Shown here one piece after another: positions 8,232 to 15,614 of a stretch of 25,959 nt of DNA. This DNA comes from CAJCBL01 sp035298965. GTDB taxonomy: Bacteria > Verrucomicrobiota > Verrucomicrobiia > Opitutales > Opitutaceae. The DNA lies in contig DATGXO010000208.1 of NCBI GenBank assembly GCA_035298965.1, forward strand, positions 1 to 25,959. The letters run 5' to 3'. Below the pieces are notes generated by a model. The model made no database searches. It saw nothing but the letters and a program-made list of their open reading frames with translations, and was not told where the DNA came from. Made by a program: the position numbers and the translations under genes. Each line of letters begins with the position of its first letter. Position 1 is the first letter of the stretch.

Positions 8232-9497
8232 ATGAAGGTCCTAATCGCCGAAGATGATCGCGTCTCCCGCGAAGTCCTGGTCCGGGTGCTGGCCGGCGCG
8301 CATCACGAGACCGTCGTCGTGGCCGACGGCAAGGCCGCCCTCGCTGCGCTGCTCGATGCCGACGGCCCGTTGATCGCCCTCATCGATTGGGTCATGCCCG
8401 GGCTCGACGGCCCCGAAGTATGCCGCCAGCTCCGTGCCGCCAGTCCGGCGATCCAGCCGTACGTGATCATCGTGAGCTCGAAGTTTCTCAGCGGTGAAAT
8501 CACGGCGGGACTGGATGCCGGCGCCGATGATTTCATCAGCAAACCGTTCAACCCCGACGAACTCCTCGCGCGCCTCCGCGTCGCGGAACGCATCGTGGGT
8601 TACCAGCTCGCCCTCCAGAAACAACTCGAGCAGTACGACTCGCTCGGCCGCCGCTACAGCCTGCTCGGCGAGATCGTCGCACAGCAGCTGCAGCCTCCGC
8701 TCGAGACGCTCGAATCCACCGTCGACGATCCCATCGCCGAAGCCGAACGCGCCGCGCCACCACTCGCGCCCACCGCGCCGCCCCCGATCTGGTTCGCCGC
8801 GGGCGAAATCCAGGATCTCGTGCCGCGCGCCCTGACCGAGCTCGGCCTCTCCGCCCACTCCGCCATCGCCGACGCCGGAGAGCACGCGACCGGAGTGGCC
8901 TCGTTCATCGCGTGGTCCGGTTTCCTCGACCTCGAGCACGACCGCTGGATCGACCTCGTCATCGAGATGGAACCGGCCGCCGCCGCCCTCGTCCACGAAC
9001 GCGCGCTGCGCCGCAAACCGCAGACGAGCGCCGAAATTTGCAGTTTCCTTGCGGAGACACAGACGGTCATCGCCGCCGCCCTCAAATCCGCGCTCGCCGC
9101 CAAAGGCTGCGGCGTCGGATCCCCGCTGCTCTCCCGCGCCCAACAACGCGACCTCTGGGAACCCGCGCTGCGCATCCCGGCTGAGAGCGAGACCTACCGT
9201 TTCGACCTCGACGGCGTCGCCCTCGACCTGGCCGTCGTCTGCTACCCCTGCGCCCCGCGCACGCGTTCGCCGTGGGACCTGCGTGTCCACGAAGTGCTCG
9301 CCGCGCCCTACCCCTCCGTCCCGGCGCACGCCGGTGCCGCTGTGGGCGAACGCGGCGCCGCTCTCACGGAGCATCTGGCGAAGCAGATCGCGAACTGCGC
9401 CGATCGCCTGCCGCAGGACGAGGACGTGTCGGTGTACGAACTCTCGCCCATCGCGCAGCGTTTCTTCCGGACCAACGGCCACACGCGCCCGCTCTGA
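8232..9497 (+). CDS. Response regulator with REC domain and CheX-like C-terminal domain (copy 2)
   Basis: This 421-residue protein is a paralogue of the gene before it, alike in order and length. The receiver domain (1-120) has Glu7/Asp8, phospho-acceptor Asp52 in LIDWVMPGLDGPEVC, Ser82 and Lys104 in DDFISKPF. A coiled-coil stretch covers about 120-150. The C-terminal part shares RWIDLVIEMEP, a helix FLAETQTVIAAALKSAL, the tail GERGAALTEHLAKQIA and the ending YELSPIAQRFF with copy 1. A CheX-like fold is suggested, but the canonical ExxN catalytic motif is absent, so phosphatase activity is doubtful. The two receivers are about as similar as the C-terminal parts are divergent, which suggests duplication followed by specialisation of the output part. 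The start at 8232 gives MKVLIAEDD. Confidence 0.88.
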   Translation: MKVLIAEDDRVSREVLVRVLAGAHHETVVVADGKAALAALLDADGPLIALIDWVMPGLDGPEVCRQLRAASPAIQPYVIIVSSKFLSGEITAGLDAGADDFISKPFNPDELLARLRVAERIVGYQLALQKQLEQYDSLGRRYSLLGEIVAQQLQPPLETLESTVDDPIAEAERAAPPLAPTAPPPIWFAAGEIQDLVPRALTELGLSAHSAIADAGEHATGVASFIAWSGFLDLEHDRWIDLVIEMEPAAAALVHERALRRKPQTSAEICSFLAETQTVIAAALKSALAAKGCGVGSPLLSRAQQRDLWEPALRIPAESETYRFDLDGVALDLAVVCYPCAPRTRSPWDLRVHEVLAAPYPSVPAHAGAAVGERGAALTEHLAKQIANCADRLPQDEDVSVYELSPIAQRFFRTNGHTRPL

Positions 9498-9673
9498 GCG
9501 CCTCGCGACCGAAAGGGGCCCGCGGCAGCCACCGCCATTCGCCGCACCACTGCCACCGCGGCCCGCCAACAGCCGTCCTGCAATCGGAGGTCCGCCCAGA
9601 TCGCGGCTGGCGCAAAATCCATTCTGTGGCACAAGGAGCGCTCCGTCGGCTGCGTGCCGACGCCGCCCGCACC

Positions 9674-10885
9674 GTGAAACCGCGCTCCGCCAATTCTCCG
9701 ACATCGGATCATCTCATCCACCTCGACGTGCTCCGCGGGCTGGCGATCCTGATGGTGTTTTTCGTGCACCTGCACGGCGCCACGTTCGGCTGGAATCACC
9801 TGCCATTCGCCGGCTACTTCCCGGATTTCACCGGGGCGGCCACGCTCTCGAGCCGCGTGTTCTATCCGTACTGTCTCGGCGGGCTCGGCGTGACGCTGTT
9901 CTTCGTGCTCTCGGGCTATTGCATCCACGGCTCGCTGCTCGCCTTCGAAACGAAGCATCGCGGCGCCACTTCAGGCGAGTTCCTGCGGTATTTTTTCGTG
10001 CGGCGGTTTTTTCGGATCTTCCCGGTGTACCTGCTGGCGGTCGTGTACTTCAGCTTCTTCCACGCGCCGACCGCGCTCACTCGTGAGAACCTCTGGCCGC
10101 AGCTCCTCAGCCACCTGTTCATGGTGCACAACGCCGATCCGGACACCTTCAGCGGGATCAACGGCGCCTTCTGGAGTCTCGCCTACGAGTGGCAGCTCTA
10201 CTGTTTCTACCCGGTCTTCGTGTGGCTGCGTCGGCGTTTTGGTCTCTACCGCGCGTTCAGCTTCGTGGTGATCGGGTCGCTGCTCTACAGCCAGTTCGCC
10301 GCGCAGCTCGGCGCCGATCTCTACCCGCTCAAGAGCGCGGTCTTCCGGAGCAAGTACATGTTCGTCTGGTTCCTCGGCGTGCTGCTTTGCGAGCGGCACG
10401 CGCGCGGCGACCGGGTGTTCCCGCGTTCGCGGATCGGCTTCGGCCTGCTCGCCGCGTTCGGCGTATTCGCGTCGCAGTTCGCCCCGCTGCAGACGATCCT
10501 CTGGGAAATCTGGGCGTTCATCTTCGGCTGGTTGCTCGAGCTCTACCGCGACCGCCGCTCACCGGGTCGCCTTGAGCACGGCGTCGCGTGGATCGGCGTC
10601 GTCTCCTACTCGCTGTACCTCTGGCACGGGCCGTTGATCGAGACGCTGCTCCCGCTGCTGAAACCGGCGCTGCGCGGCGGCTTCCCGTACAACCAGATGA
10701 CCGTCGGCTCGGTGCTCGTGCTCGCGCCGCTGCTGTTGCTCTCGTGGGCGACGTACCGCTTCGTGGAGAAACCGTTTCATAACCTCGGCATGCGGCTCTC
10801 GCGGCTCAGCCACGGCAGCACGCCCGCGGCGGAATCGGTCGAGCCGCCGAGCCCCGGCGCGCGCCCGCCGTTGCAGACGGCCTGA
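9674..10885 (+). CDS. Membrane acyltransferase, acyltransferase-3 family
   Basis: Members of this family are integral membrane proteins that O-acylate (often O-acetylate) cell-surface sugars or glycolipids. The product of about 403 residues has many hydrophobic segments. It also shows the family signatures: LDVLRGLAILMVFFVHLHG with Arg21 and catalytic-type His32, TLFFVLSGYCIHGSL, YFFVRRFFRIFPVYLL, GAFWSLAYEWQLYCFYPVF, YSLYLWHGPLIETLL and RFVEKPFHNLG near the C-terminus. No ATG precedes the first motif. GTG at 9674 gives a short polar leader, and GTG at 9626 is an alternative; an AAGGAG at 9633-9638 fits neither well. It is 176 bases after the second response regulator on the same strand. The acyl acceptor cannot be told from sequence. 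Confidence 0.9.
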   Translation: MKPRSANSPTSDHLIHLDVLRGLAILMVFFVHLHGATFGWNHLPFAGYFPDFTGAATLSSRVFYPYCLGGLGVTLFFVLSGYCIHGSLLAFETKHRGATSGEFLRYFFVRRFFRIFPVYLLAVVYFSFFHAPTALTRENLWPQLLSHLFMVHNADPDTFSGINGAFWSLAYEWQLYCFYPVFVWLRRRFGLYRAFSFVVIGSLLYSQFAAQLGADLYPLKSAVFRSKYMFVWFLGVLLCERHARGDRVFPRSRIGFGLLAAFGVFASQFAPLQTILWEIWAFIFGWLLELYRDRRSPGRLEHGVAWIGVVSYSLYLWHGPLIETLLPLLKPALRGGFPYNQMTVGSVLVLAPLLLLSWATYRFVEKPFHNLGMRLSRLSHGSTPAAESVEPPSPGARPPLQTA

Positions 10886-10953
10886 GATCGGCGCGCGGCG
10901 AGAGTGTCGGGCAGCGACCGCCTCGGCACGCCGCCAAGCCGGCCTTTCGCGCA

Positions 10954-10970
10954 CGGGCCCGGTGGGCCCG
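10954..10970. terminator. Hairpin between converging genes
   Basis: CGGGCCC at 10954-10960 and GGGCCCG at 10964-10970 form a 7-base stem with a GGT loop. It lies between the ends of the plus-strand acyltransferase and the minus-strand chemoreceptor. It has no T tract on either side, so a role as a bidirectional terminator is plausible but unproven. Confidence 0.4.
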
Positions 10971-10976
10971 GCGGAG

Positions 10977-10986
10977 TCGCCCTACC
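10977..10986. repeat. Single TCGCCCTACC half-element
   Basis: The 10-mer TCGCCCTACC here is identical to the right arm of the inverted repeat at 18352-18430. Like that copy it is intergenic, and it lies right beside the 10954-10970 hairpin. It may be a decayed copy of the same dispersed element. Confidence 0.4.
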
Positions 10987-11011
10987 GCAGCGCCCACTCG
11001 ATCTCCGCGGA

Positions 11012-12499
11012 TCAACTGTGCCGAGGCGCGACCGACTCGGGCGCGGCGGTGGACGTCGACAGTGGCGACGTATTCTTCCCGGATTCCAGCTGAGCGGCAT
11101 GCGCGGCCGAGCTACCGGCCAGCAGATGGAGCGTGTCGACGCTCACCACGAGCGCGTGCGCCTGGACGCCGAGCTCCTGCGTGGAGGCGGAAGTCTCCTC
11201 GGCGCTGGCGGCGTTGGCCTGCGTGACCTTGTCCATCGCGGCGACCGCGGTGTTGAGCTGGCCGAGTCCGCTGCTCTGTTCACCGCTCGCGGTCGCGATC
11301 TCATTGATCAGCCCGTCCGTGCGCCGCACGCGAGTGACGATCTCCTCGAGCGCATGGCCGACCTTGTCGCTGATGCGCACACCTTCGGCGGTGCGTTGGA
11401 CGGCGTCTTCGATCTTGGCGGCGGTCTCGCGCGCGGCGACAGCGCTGCGTTGGGCGAGGTTGCGCACCTCCTCCGCGACGACCGCGAAACCGGCGCCGGC
11501 TTCCCCGGCGCGGGCGGCCTCGACCGCGGCGTTAAGCGCGAGGATGTTGGTCTGAAAAGCGATCTCGTCGATGGTCTTGATGATCGAGGCGATCTGGTCG
11601 GAGGAGGCCTTGATCGCGGCCACGGCCTTGGTCATCGCGGCCATGTCGGCATGGCCGGCCTCGGCGGCGGTGCGGGTCTCGCGCACGATCTCGCGGGCGT
11701 GGCCGGCGTTCTCGGCGTTGCGCCGGGTCATGCCGGAGATCTCCTCAAGCGTCGCACTGGTCTCCTCGAGCGAGGCGGCCTGCTGGCTGGCGCCTTGGGC
11801 GAGCGCGCGGCTGGTGTTCCCCAGTTCGTGCAGCGTGGTCTCCAGCGTCTCGCTCATGCGGGCGAGATCGCCCGCGGTGGCGGAGAGACGCCGCGCGATC
11901 CACCGCCGCATCAGGAGCCCGAGCGCGACAAGTCCCACGAGAAACGCGAGCGCGGCCACTGCGGTCGCCATGCTGTTGCGACGCGCAACCGCCCGATCCT
12001 CCACCAGACGCGCCTCGATCGCCTGCTGCCGCTGTGTCAGATCTGCCTGGATGGCAGCGCTCAGCGCGGCGACCGCCGGTGCCACTTCCTGGATCAGGAG
12101 TTCCGAGGCGCGCCCGTTGTCGCCCACCATCACGGCTTCGACCGCCTTCGCCTCGATCGCTGTCACGCGATTCCATTTCTCCACGAGAGCCCCGCTCGCG
12201 GCTGAGAGTTCCACGGCAAGCGCCGTATCGGCGGCCTTCGCCCGGGTGAGAAGGTTTTCGATCTCGTCGGGATCGCGGGAACGCACGAGCGATTGCACGA
12301 GATTCCGGCCCTCGCCTACGTGCGCCTGCAACGTGTTCGCCTGGGCAAACGCCGCAATCGTGTCGCGCACCGCGGCCTCGTGGCGCGCCTGCTGCCGACG
12401 CGCGCTCAGGAGGAGAAACGCGACGGTGACACCCGTCACCAGGGAGAAGCCGACCAGCAATCCCGTGAGCAAACGCGGGAGGCTTTGCGCGCGCGCCAT
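11012..12499 (-). CDS. Methyl-accepting chemotaxis protein
   Basis: Chemoreceptors sense ligands and control the CheA kinase. The 495-residue protein has a first membrane segment at about 10-32, a helical periplasmic region (about 33-176, rich in Ala and charged residues, four-helix-bundle-like), a second membrane segment at 177-197 and a short HAMP-like link. A cytoplasmic signalling hairpin follows, whose tip holds FQTNILALNAAVEAARAG and GFAVVAEEVRNLAQRSA (about 315-352). Likely methylation helices contain SLEETSATLEEI (243-254) and ASAEETSASTQEL (431-443). The C-terminus lacks an NWETF-like CheR tether. The gene begins 7 bases after the stop of the secreted sensor gene upstream, so the two are almost certainly co-transcribed. 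No other che genes are in the window, apart from the possible CheX-like domains at 6802-9497. Confidence 0.95.
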   Translation of the reverse strand: MARAQSLPRLLTGLLVGFSLVTGVTVAFLLLSARRQQARHEAAVRDTIAAFAQANTLQAHVGEGRNLVQSLVRSRDPDEIENLLTRAKAADTALAVELSAASGALVEKWNRVTAIEAKAVEAVMVGDNGRASELLIQEVAPAVAALSAAIQADLTQRQQAIEARLVEDRAVARRNSMATAVAALAFLVGLVALGLLMRRWIARRLSATAGDLARMSETLETTLHELGNTSRALAQGASQQAASLEETSATLEEISGMTRRNAENAGHAREIVRETRTAAEAGHADMAAMTKAVAAIKASSDQIASIIKTIDEIAFQTNILALNAAVEAARAGEAGAGFAVVAEEVRNLAQRSAVAARETAAKIEDAVQRTAEGVRISDKVGHALEEIVTRVRRTDGLINEIATASGEQSSGLGQLNTAVAAMDKVTQANAASAEETSASTQELGVQAHALVVSVDTLHLLAGSSAAHAAQLESGKNTSPLSTSTAAPESVAPRHS

Positions 12500-12506
12500 G
12501 AGTAGA

Positions 12507-13058
12507 TCAGTTGCGGAGCTTGGTCACACTCAGGCCGACGACGAGCGAGCCGATCGGCGTCGCTCCATCGAGCACCGGCACGGCGACCTGCACCTGCTGG
12601 AGCCCGGTCGATTCGTCGACCTCGATTTCGCCCTGCCAGACCTTGCCGCTCATCGGCACATCGTGCTTCGCCTTGCCGCGATGCGACCAGTTGGAGGGTT
12701 TCGCCAGAAAGGCCACTTTCGTGCCGTCGGCACCCGAGAGGAACGCCTCGGAGATGAACGCCGATTTCTGGGCCTTGAGCACCTCGCCCGCCGGATTCTT
12801 CGAGAAACTGCGCACGAAGGGATCGAGCAACGTGAGCGATTTCCATTTTTCCTGCGTCATCGCGGCGGCGTCGGCGGATGGCGCCGCGTTGTGCGCCTGC
12901 ACGGCCGCGACGATCGCGGGGTCGGCGGCGAGCGTCTTGGCGGCATCGATCTCGTGGTCGATTTTCGTCTGCAGGGCCGGGTCGACTTGCGCGCAGGCCA
13001 GGGTGGAGAACAGGACGGCGACGAGGCCGGAAAGGAGAACGCGACAGCAGGTTTTCAT
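12507..13058 (-). CDS. Secreted single-Cache (PDC-like) sensor protein
   Basis: The 183-residue product starts with a cleavable signal peptide (MKTCCRVLLS, hydrophobic core, likely cut after ALACA near residue 23) and has no further membrane segment, so it should be periplasmic. The mature part is a long N-terminal helix region followed by a Cache/PDC-type domain: a central strand AFISEAFLSGADGTKVAFL (100-118), WQGEIEVDES (141-150) and the terminal QVQVAVPVLDG plus PIGSLVVGLSV, which is the usual pattern of these extracellular sensor folds. It has no signalling domain of its own. The chemoreceptor gene starts 7 bases downstream, which implies the two work as partners. The ATG at 13058 is chosen over the longer open frame because it gives the signal peptide. 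Confidence 0.85.
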   Translation of the reverse strand: MKTCCRVLLSGLVAVLFSTLACAQVDPALQTKIDHEIDAAKTLAADPAIVAAVQAHNAAPSADAAAMTQEKWKSLTLLDPFVRSFSKNPAGEVLKAQKSAFISEAFLSGADGTKVAFLAKPSNWSHRGKAKHDVPMSGKVWQGEIEVDESTGLQQVQVAVPVLDGATPIGSLVVGLSVTKLRN

Positions 13059-13263
13059 GGGTGGATGGCAGCGTGGGCAGACGTTCTGTCCGTCGGGGCG
13101 CAGACAGGTCGAAACCGGAGCATCCGCTCCGATGGCGACACTGCTCAATCGGCTCGTGGCACGGAATGTTGAGGCACGAGGTCGCTCCGCGAAGGGCACC
13201 CGCTCGCTTGCGCGACGGAGACCAATCCCGAGACCTCCCTCCGGCCGCTGCACTGGCGAGCCA

Positions 13264-14088
13264 TTAGCCCGCACGCGACGCGGCGCGCACCCACGCGCGA
13301 CGAGCCGCCGGATTCGGCTCCGAAGCCACGCTCCGGCGCGCGATCTCGTGCGCGCGCAGCACGGCGGCATGCCGGTTCCCGACGCCAAGCTTGTCGAACA
13401 GCGCTTTCACATGCGCCTTCACCGTCGGCAAACGCACCCCGAGGATCGTGCCGATCTCGGCGTTGCTCCGCCCGCGGGCGAGCCACGTGAGCACCTCCGA
13501 CTCGCGGGGCGACAGGCCCGCACGCACGAACGCCGCCGGGTCGGCCACCGCCCGTTCGAGCGACGCCAGCGCGCGCACCAGTTGCACGGCGTTGGCGAGG
13601 TGCGGCTGGAGCCGCGCAAGCGTCTCGCGATCTTCCGCGCGGTAGGTGCCGGCAGCCCGCTCCATCCCGACGAAGAACACGTGCTCCGGCTCCAGCGCGG
13701 GCAACAGCATCGCCGCGTGATCCGTCAGCCCCGCGACAGCGAAGCCTTCACGGTAGATGTCCGACGCGCGGAACGCCGCGTCGTCCATGAAATCGCTGCG
13801 CAGAAACGGCCGGCCGCCGGCGATGCTCGGATCAAAGTTGAAACACGGGTACTTCGCCATGTGCCGTCCGTACCCCGCAAACCCCGCGCCGATCTCCGGG
13901 TAGAACGGGTCGAACACGACATCGAGCTTGCGCGTGTTCGGATCGAAGGTCGCAAACGACACGACCGCGCAGCCCACCGCCTCCCGGAGGATTTGCGCCG
14001 TGCGGCCGCGAAACGACTCAAGATCGAGACCAGGCGCAAACAACCGGACAAGACACTCGGGCAGGGAAAACGCGTCGGTCATGGGCAT
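13264..14088 (-). CDS. LuxR-type transcriptional regulator
   Basis: The 274-residue protein ends in a GerE/LuxR helix-turn-helix (about 190-250). The sequence LSPRESEVLTWLARGRSNAEIG and RLPTVKAHVKALFDKLGVGNR carries the hallmark SPRE.EVL..LA.G and TVK.HV...F.KLGV.NR residues. The N-terminal 185 residues form a GAF-like sensor region with no receiver Asp pocket, so it is not a two-component regulator. I cannot name the ligand. ATG at 14088 and ATG at 14082 are both possible starts; an upstream open frame to 14184 lacks support. It lies 129 bases after the PEP-CTERM gene on the same strand, separated by a hairpin. It may regulate that gene or the chemosensor pair beyond it, but the sequence alone does not show this. 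Confidence 0.9.
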   Translation of the reverse strand: MPMTDAFSLPECLVRLFAPGLDLESFRGRTAQILREAVGCAVVSFATFDPNTRKLDVVFDPFYPEIGAGFAGYGRHMAKYPCFNFDPSIAGGRPFLRSDFMDDAAFRASDIYREGFAVAGLTDHAAMLLPALEPEHVFFVGMERAAGTYRAEDRETLARLQPHLANAVQLVRALASLERAVADPAAFVRAGLSPRESEVLTWLARGRSNAEIGTILGVRLPTVKAHVKALFDKLGVGNRHAAVLRAHEIARRSVASEPNPAARRAWVRAASRAG

Positions 14089-14162
14089 GTGGTAGCAGCG
14101 CGCCGATTGGGCCGAGCGTGCGGCCGCGTTCAAGACAAACCCGCCCGCGTGTCCGCGATGAA

Positions 14163-14198
14163 GCCGGCGGGGCTCGGTCTCCACCTCGCCCCGCCGGC
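14163..14198 (-). terminator. Strong hairpin after PEP-CTERM gene
   Basis: GCCGGCGGGGC at 14163-14173 and GCCCCGCCGGC at 14188-14198 form a perfect 11-base stem with a 14-base loop. It begins 19 bases past the PEP-CTERM stop on the minus strand. The following T tract is weak, so the call rests on stem strength and position. Confidence 0.6.
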
Positions 14199-14217
14199 CA
14201 CCGTCAACCGAAGTTTG

Positions 14218-14895
14218 TCACTGCTGCGCGGCGCGCCACAGGCGCCGACGCCATGCCACAACGCCCAGCGACGCGACCCCGAACAGCGCGGCATAGGTGG
14301 ACGGCTCCGGCACGGCCACCGTCCCCGAGACGGACACGTTGTCGATCGTCACGGTCCCAAAATCATAGACCGAGTTCCCACCGATCGCACTCGGCAGCCG
14401 CGGGATGAAAAACACCCGGAACTGCTGCAACTCCCCCTCCGAGCGACCGGTGAGCAGCGAGCTGATATCGAACGTGGCCGTGGCGGGCGCGGTGCTGCCC
14501 GCGAACCGCTGCGTGAGCGCGATGCTGTCGGGATCGTTCCAACCGTACACCCACGAGGACGGGCCGGCGGCAGACAAGTCCGTCCCGAAGCCGATCGCAA
14601 ACGCGTCGGTCGCGAAGCTCGAGAGACTGTAGCTGAAGCTGAGTGTCACGGGGCTGTTCAAATCGAGCGAAGACAGGTCGATCGCTCGCGTCGCGAGGCC
14701 GCCGCCGTTGGCCGCCTGGGTGAATTGCAGCATTCCGTCGCCCACGAGATAAGCGGGGCCATCGCTGAACAGGTAGCTGTGCCATCCGAAAGGCAGGGAA
14801 GACCTGCCCTCGAAATTTTCGGAAAAGACCGTCGTCTGCGCCTGCGCAGCGGCGCCGACGAGACCAACGGAGAGGATCGCAAGAAGACGAATCAT
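14218..14895 (-). CDS. PEP-CTERM sorting-domain protein
   Basis: The 225-residue product has a signal peptide (cut after AQA, near residue 19) and a beta-rich secreted domain with FSENFEG near the start and DNVSVSG near its end, a jellyroll-type pattern common in such proteins. It ends in a PEP-CTERM tail: VPEPST (195-200), a hydrophobic segment (201-215) and an Arg cluster WRRR (215-218). These tails are recognised by exosortase/EpsH, which cleaves the protein and passes it to the cell surface or matrix. ATG at 14895 fits the signal peptide; an in-frame ATG at 14919 also exists. The product should be an extracellular structural or matrix protein with unknown ligand. The exosortase gene is not in the window. 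Confidence 0.92.
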   Translation of the reverse strand: MIRLLAILSVGLVGAAAQAQTTVFSENFEGRSSLPFGWHSYLFSDGPAYLVGDGMLQFTQAANGGGLATRAIDLSSLDLNSPVTLSFSYSLSSFATDAFAIGFGTDLSAAGPSSWVYGWNDPDSIALTQRFAGSTAPATATFDISSLLTGRSEGELQQFRVFFIPRLPSAIGGNSVYDFGTVTIDNVSVSGTVAVPEPSTYAALFGVASLGVVAWRRRLWRAAQQ

Positions 14896-14953
14896 GGGAA
14901 CGTGTGTGAAACGAAACACCGCCCCGGAATGAGGCGGCGCTGGTAGCGCCTTC

Positions 14954-14998
14954 TTTATACCGTCCCTCCGCCGTGAGCGGAATCATACTTCGGTATGA
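14954..14998 (-). promoter_or_regulatory. Possible promoter and palindrome upstream of PEP-CTERM gene
   Basis: Reading the minus strand, TATAAA at 14959-14954 could be a -10 box about 60 bases before the PEP-CTERM start; its -35 region is poor. Just upstream, TCATAC (14983-14988) and GTATGA (14993-14998) form a perfect 6-base palindrome around TTCG. That could be an operator or, as RNA from the plus strand, a cUUCGg-capped hairpin. It also lies downstream of the tRNA gene, so it could instead end that transcript. Confidence 0.3.
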
Positions 14999-15083
14999 GT
15001 CGCGCCGATCCCGCTTCGATTGCCGGCCGGAGCTTGTCCCTCGCTCGCCACGCGCAAGCCGCGAACACGGCTCAGGTCCTCGC

Positions 15084-15157
15084 TGGCTGCCCGGCCTGGG
15101 TTCGAACCAGAACTAGGCGAGTCAAAGTCGCCTGTGCTACCATTACACCACCGGGCA
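15084..15157 (-). tRNA. tRNA-Gln (anticodon UUG), with encoded CCA
   Basis: The minus strand folds as a full cloverleaf: 7-base acceptor stem starting TGCCCGG, 3-base D stem GTG/CAC, anticodon stem GGCGA/TCGCC with loop CTTTGAC (anticodon TTG at 15125-15123), a 4-base variable loop and T loop TTCGAAC. The discriminator is G and CCA is encoded. The first pair is U1-A72, the weak pair known for tRNA-Gln and used by GatCAB to recognise its tRNAs. A gatCAB operon is in this window, so this tRNA could be charged through Glu-tRNA(Gln) amidation unless a GlnRS exists elsewhere. Confidence 0.97.
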
Positions 15158-15335
15158 GTGTGCGAGAGGCGCGGAACGTGCCGGGCCCGAAGGGACGCGT
15201 CAAGGGCGGAGGCGCGCACCGCGCGAGGTGAAACTATTCCCGCCCGCGCGCGTCTCAAACTCCCGCCACTGCGGCCGCTCGGCTTGTCCCTTGCCAAGCG
15301 CCCGCGCCACTGCAATCGTCCGCCCGTTTCCAACC

Positions 15336-15497
15336 ATGTCCGCGCTCAAACGCCTTTTCCTCGCCGCTCTCCTCGGCCTCACCGCGTTGCTCGTCAACGG
15401 CTGCGCCAGCAAAGAAGAACAAGACTCCATCCCGTGGAGCCGCCCGCAGAGCTGGGAAGGCAACGTCCCCGGCATGGGCAGCAGCCCCGGCATCTGA
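15336..15497 (+). CDS. Small lipoprotein, 53 residues
   Basis: The product starts with a lipoprotein signal peptide: Lys5/Arg6, a hydrophobic core and a lipobox VNGC with Cys23. The mature part is only 31 residues, acidic then Pro/Trp-containing, with SIPWSRPQSWEG and PGMGSSPG. ATG at 15336 is the only start that gives the signal. An intrinsic terminator follows 25 bases after the stop, so it is probably a single-gene transcript, which supports it as a real gene. I do not recognise a characterised family. The tryptophan-containing motif looks conserved in style and would suit a surface-anchored peptide. Its location should be a membrane, sorted by residues after Cys23 (Ala, Ser). Confidence 0.8.
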   Translation: MSALKRLFLAALLGLTALLVNGCASKEEQDSIPWSRPQSWEGNVPGMGSSPGI

Positions 15498-15522
15498 CGC
15501 GCCGCCACCGTTTTACTTTCCC

Positions 15523-15550
15523 CGCCCGGGCCGCCACGCCCGGGCTTTTT
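15523..15550 (+). terminator. Intrinsic terminator after small lipoprotein
   Basis: GCCCGGGC at 15523-15530 pairs with GCCCGGGC at 15537-15544 (8-base stem, loop CGCCAC) and is followed directly by TTTTTT. It is the clearest rho-independent terminator in the window. Confidence 0.9.
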
Positions 15551-15614
15551 TGTGCCCGCGACCCACCGCGGTTCGCGTTTGCCGGCGCCGGGCCCGCCGC
15601 CCCACCCTCTGCGC

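Noticed and set aside
13059..13263. Possible riboswitch or small gene between the secreted sensor and the LuxR gene
   Set aside because: Only a 6-base hairpin (13116-13131) is visible; no conserved riboswitch core or credible reading frame.
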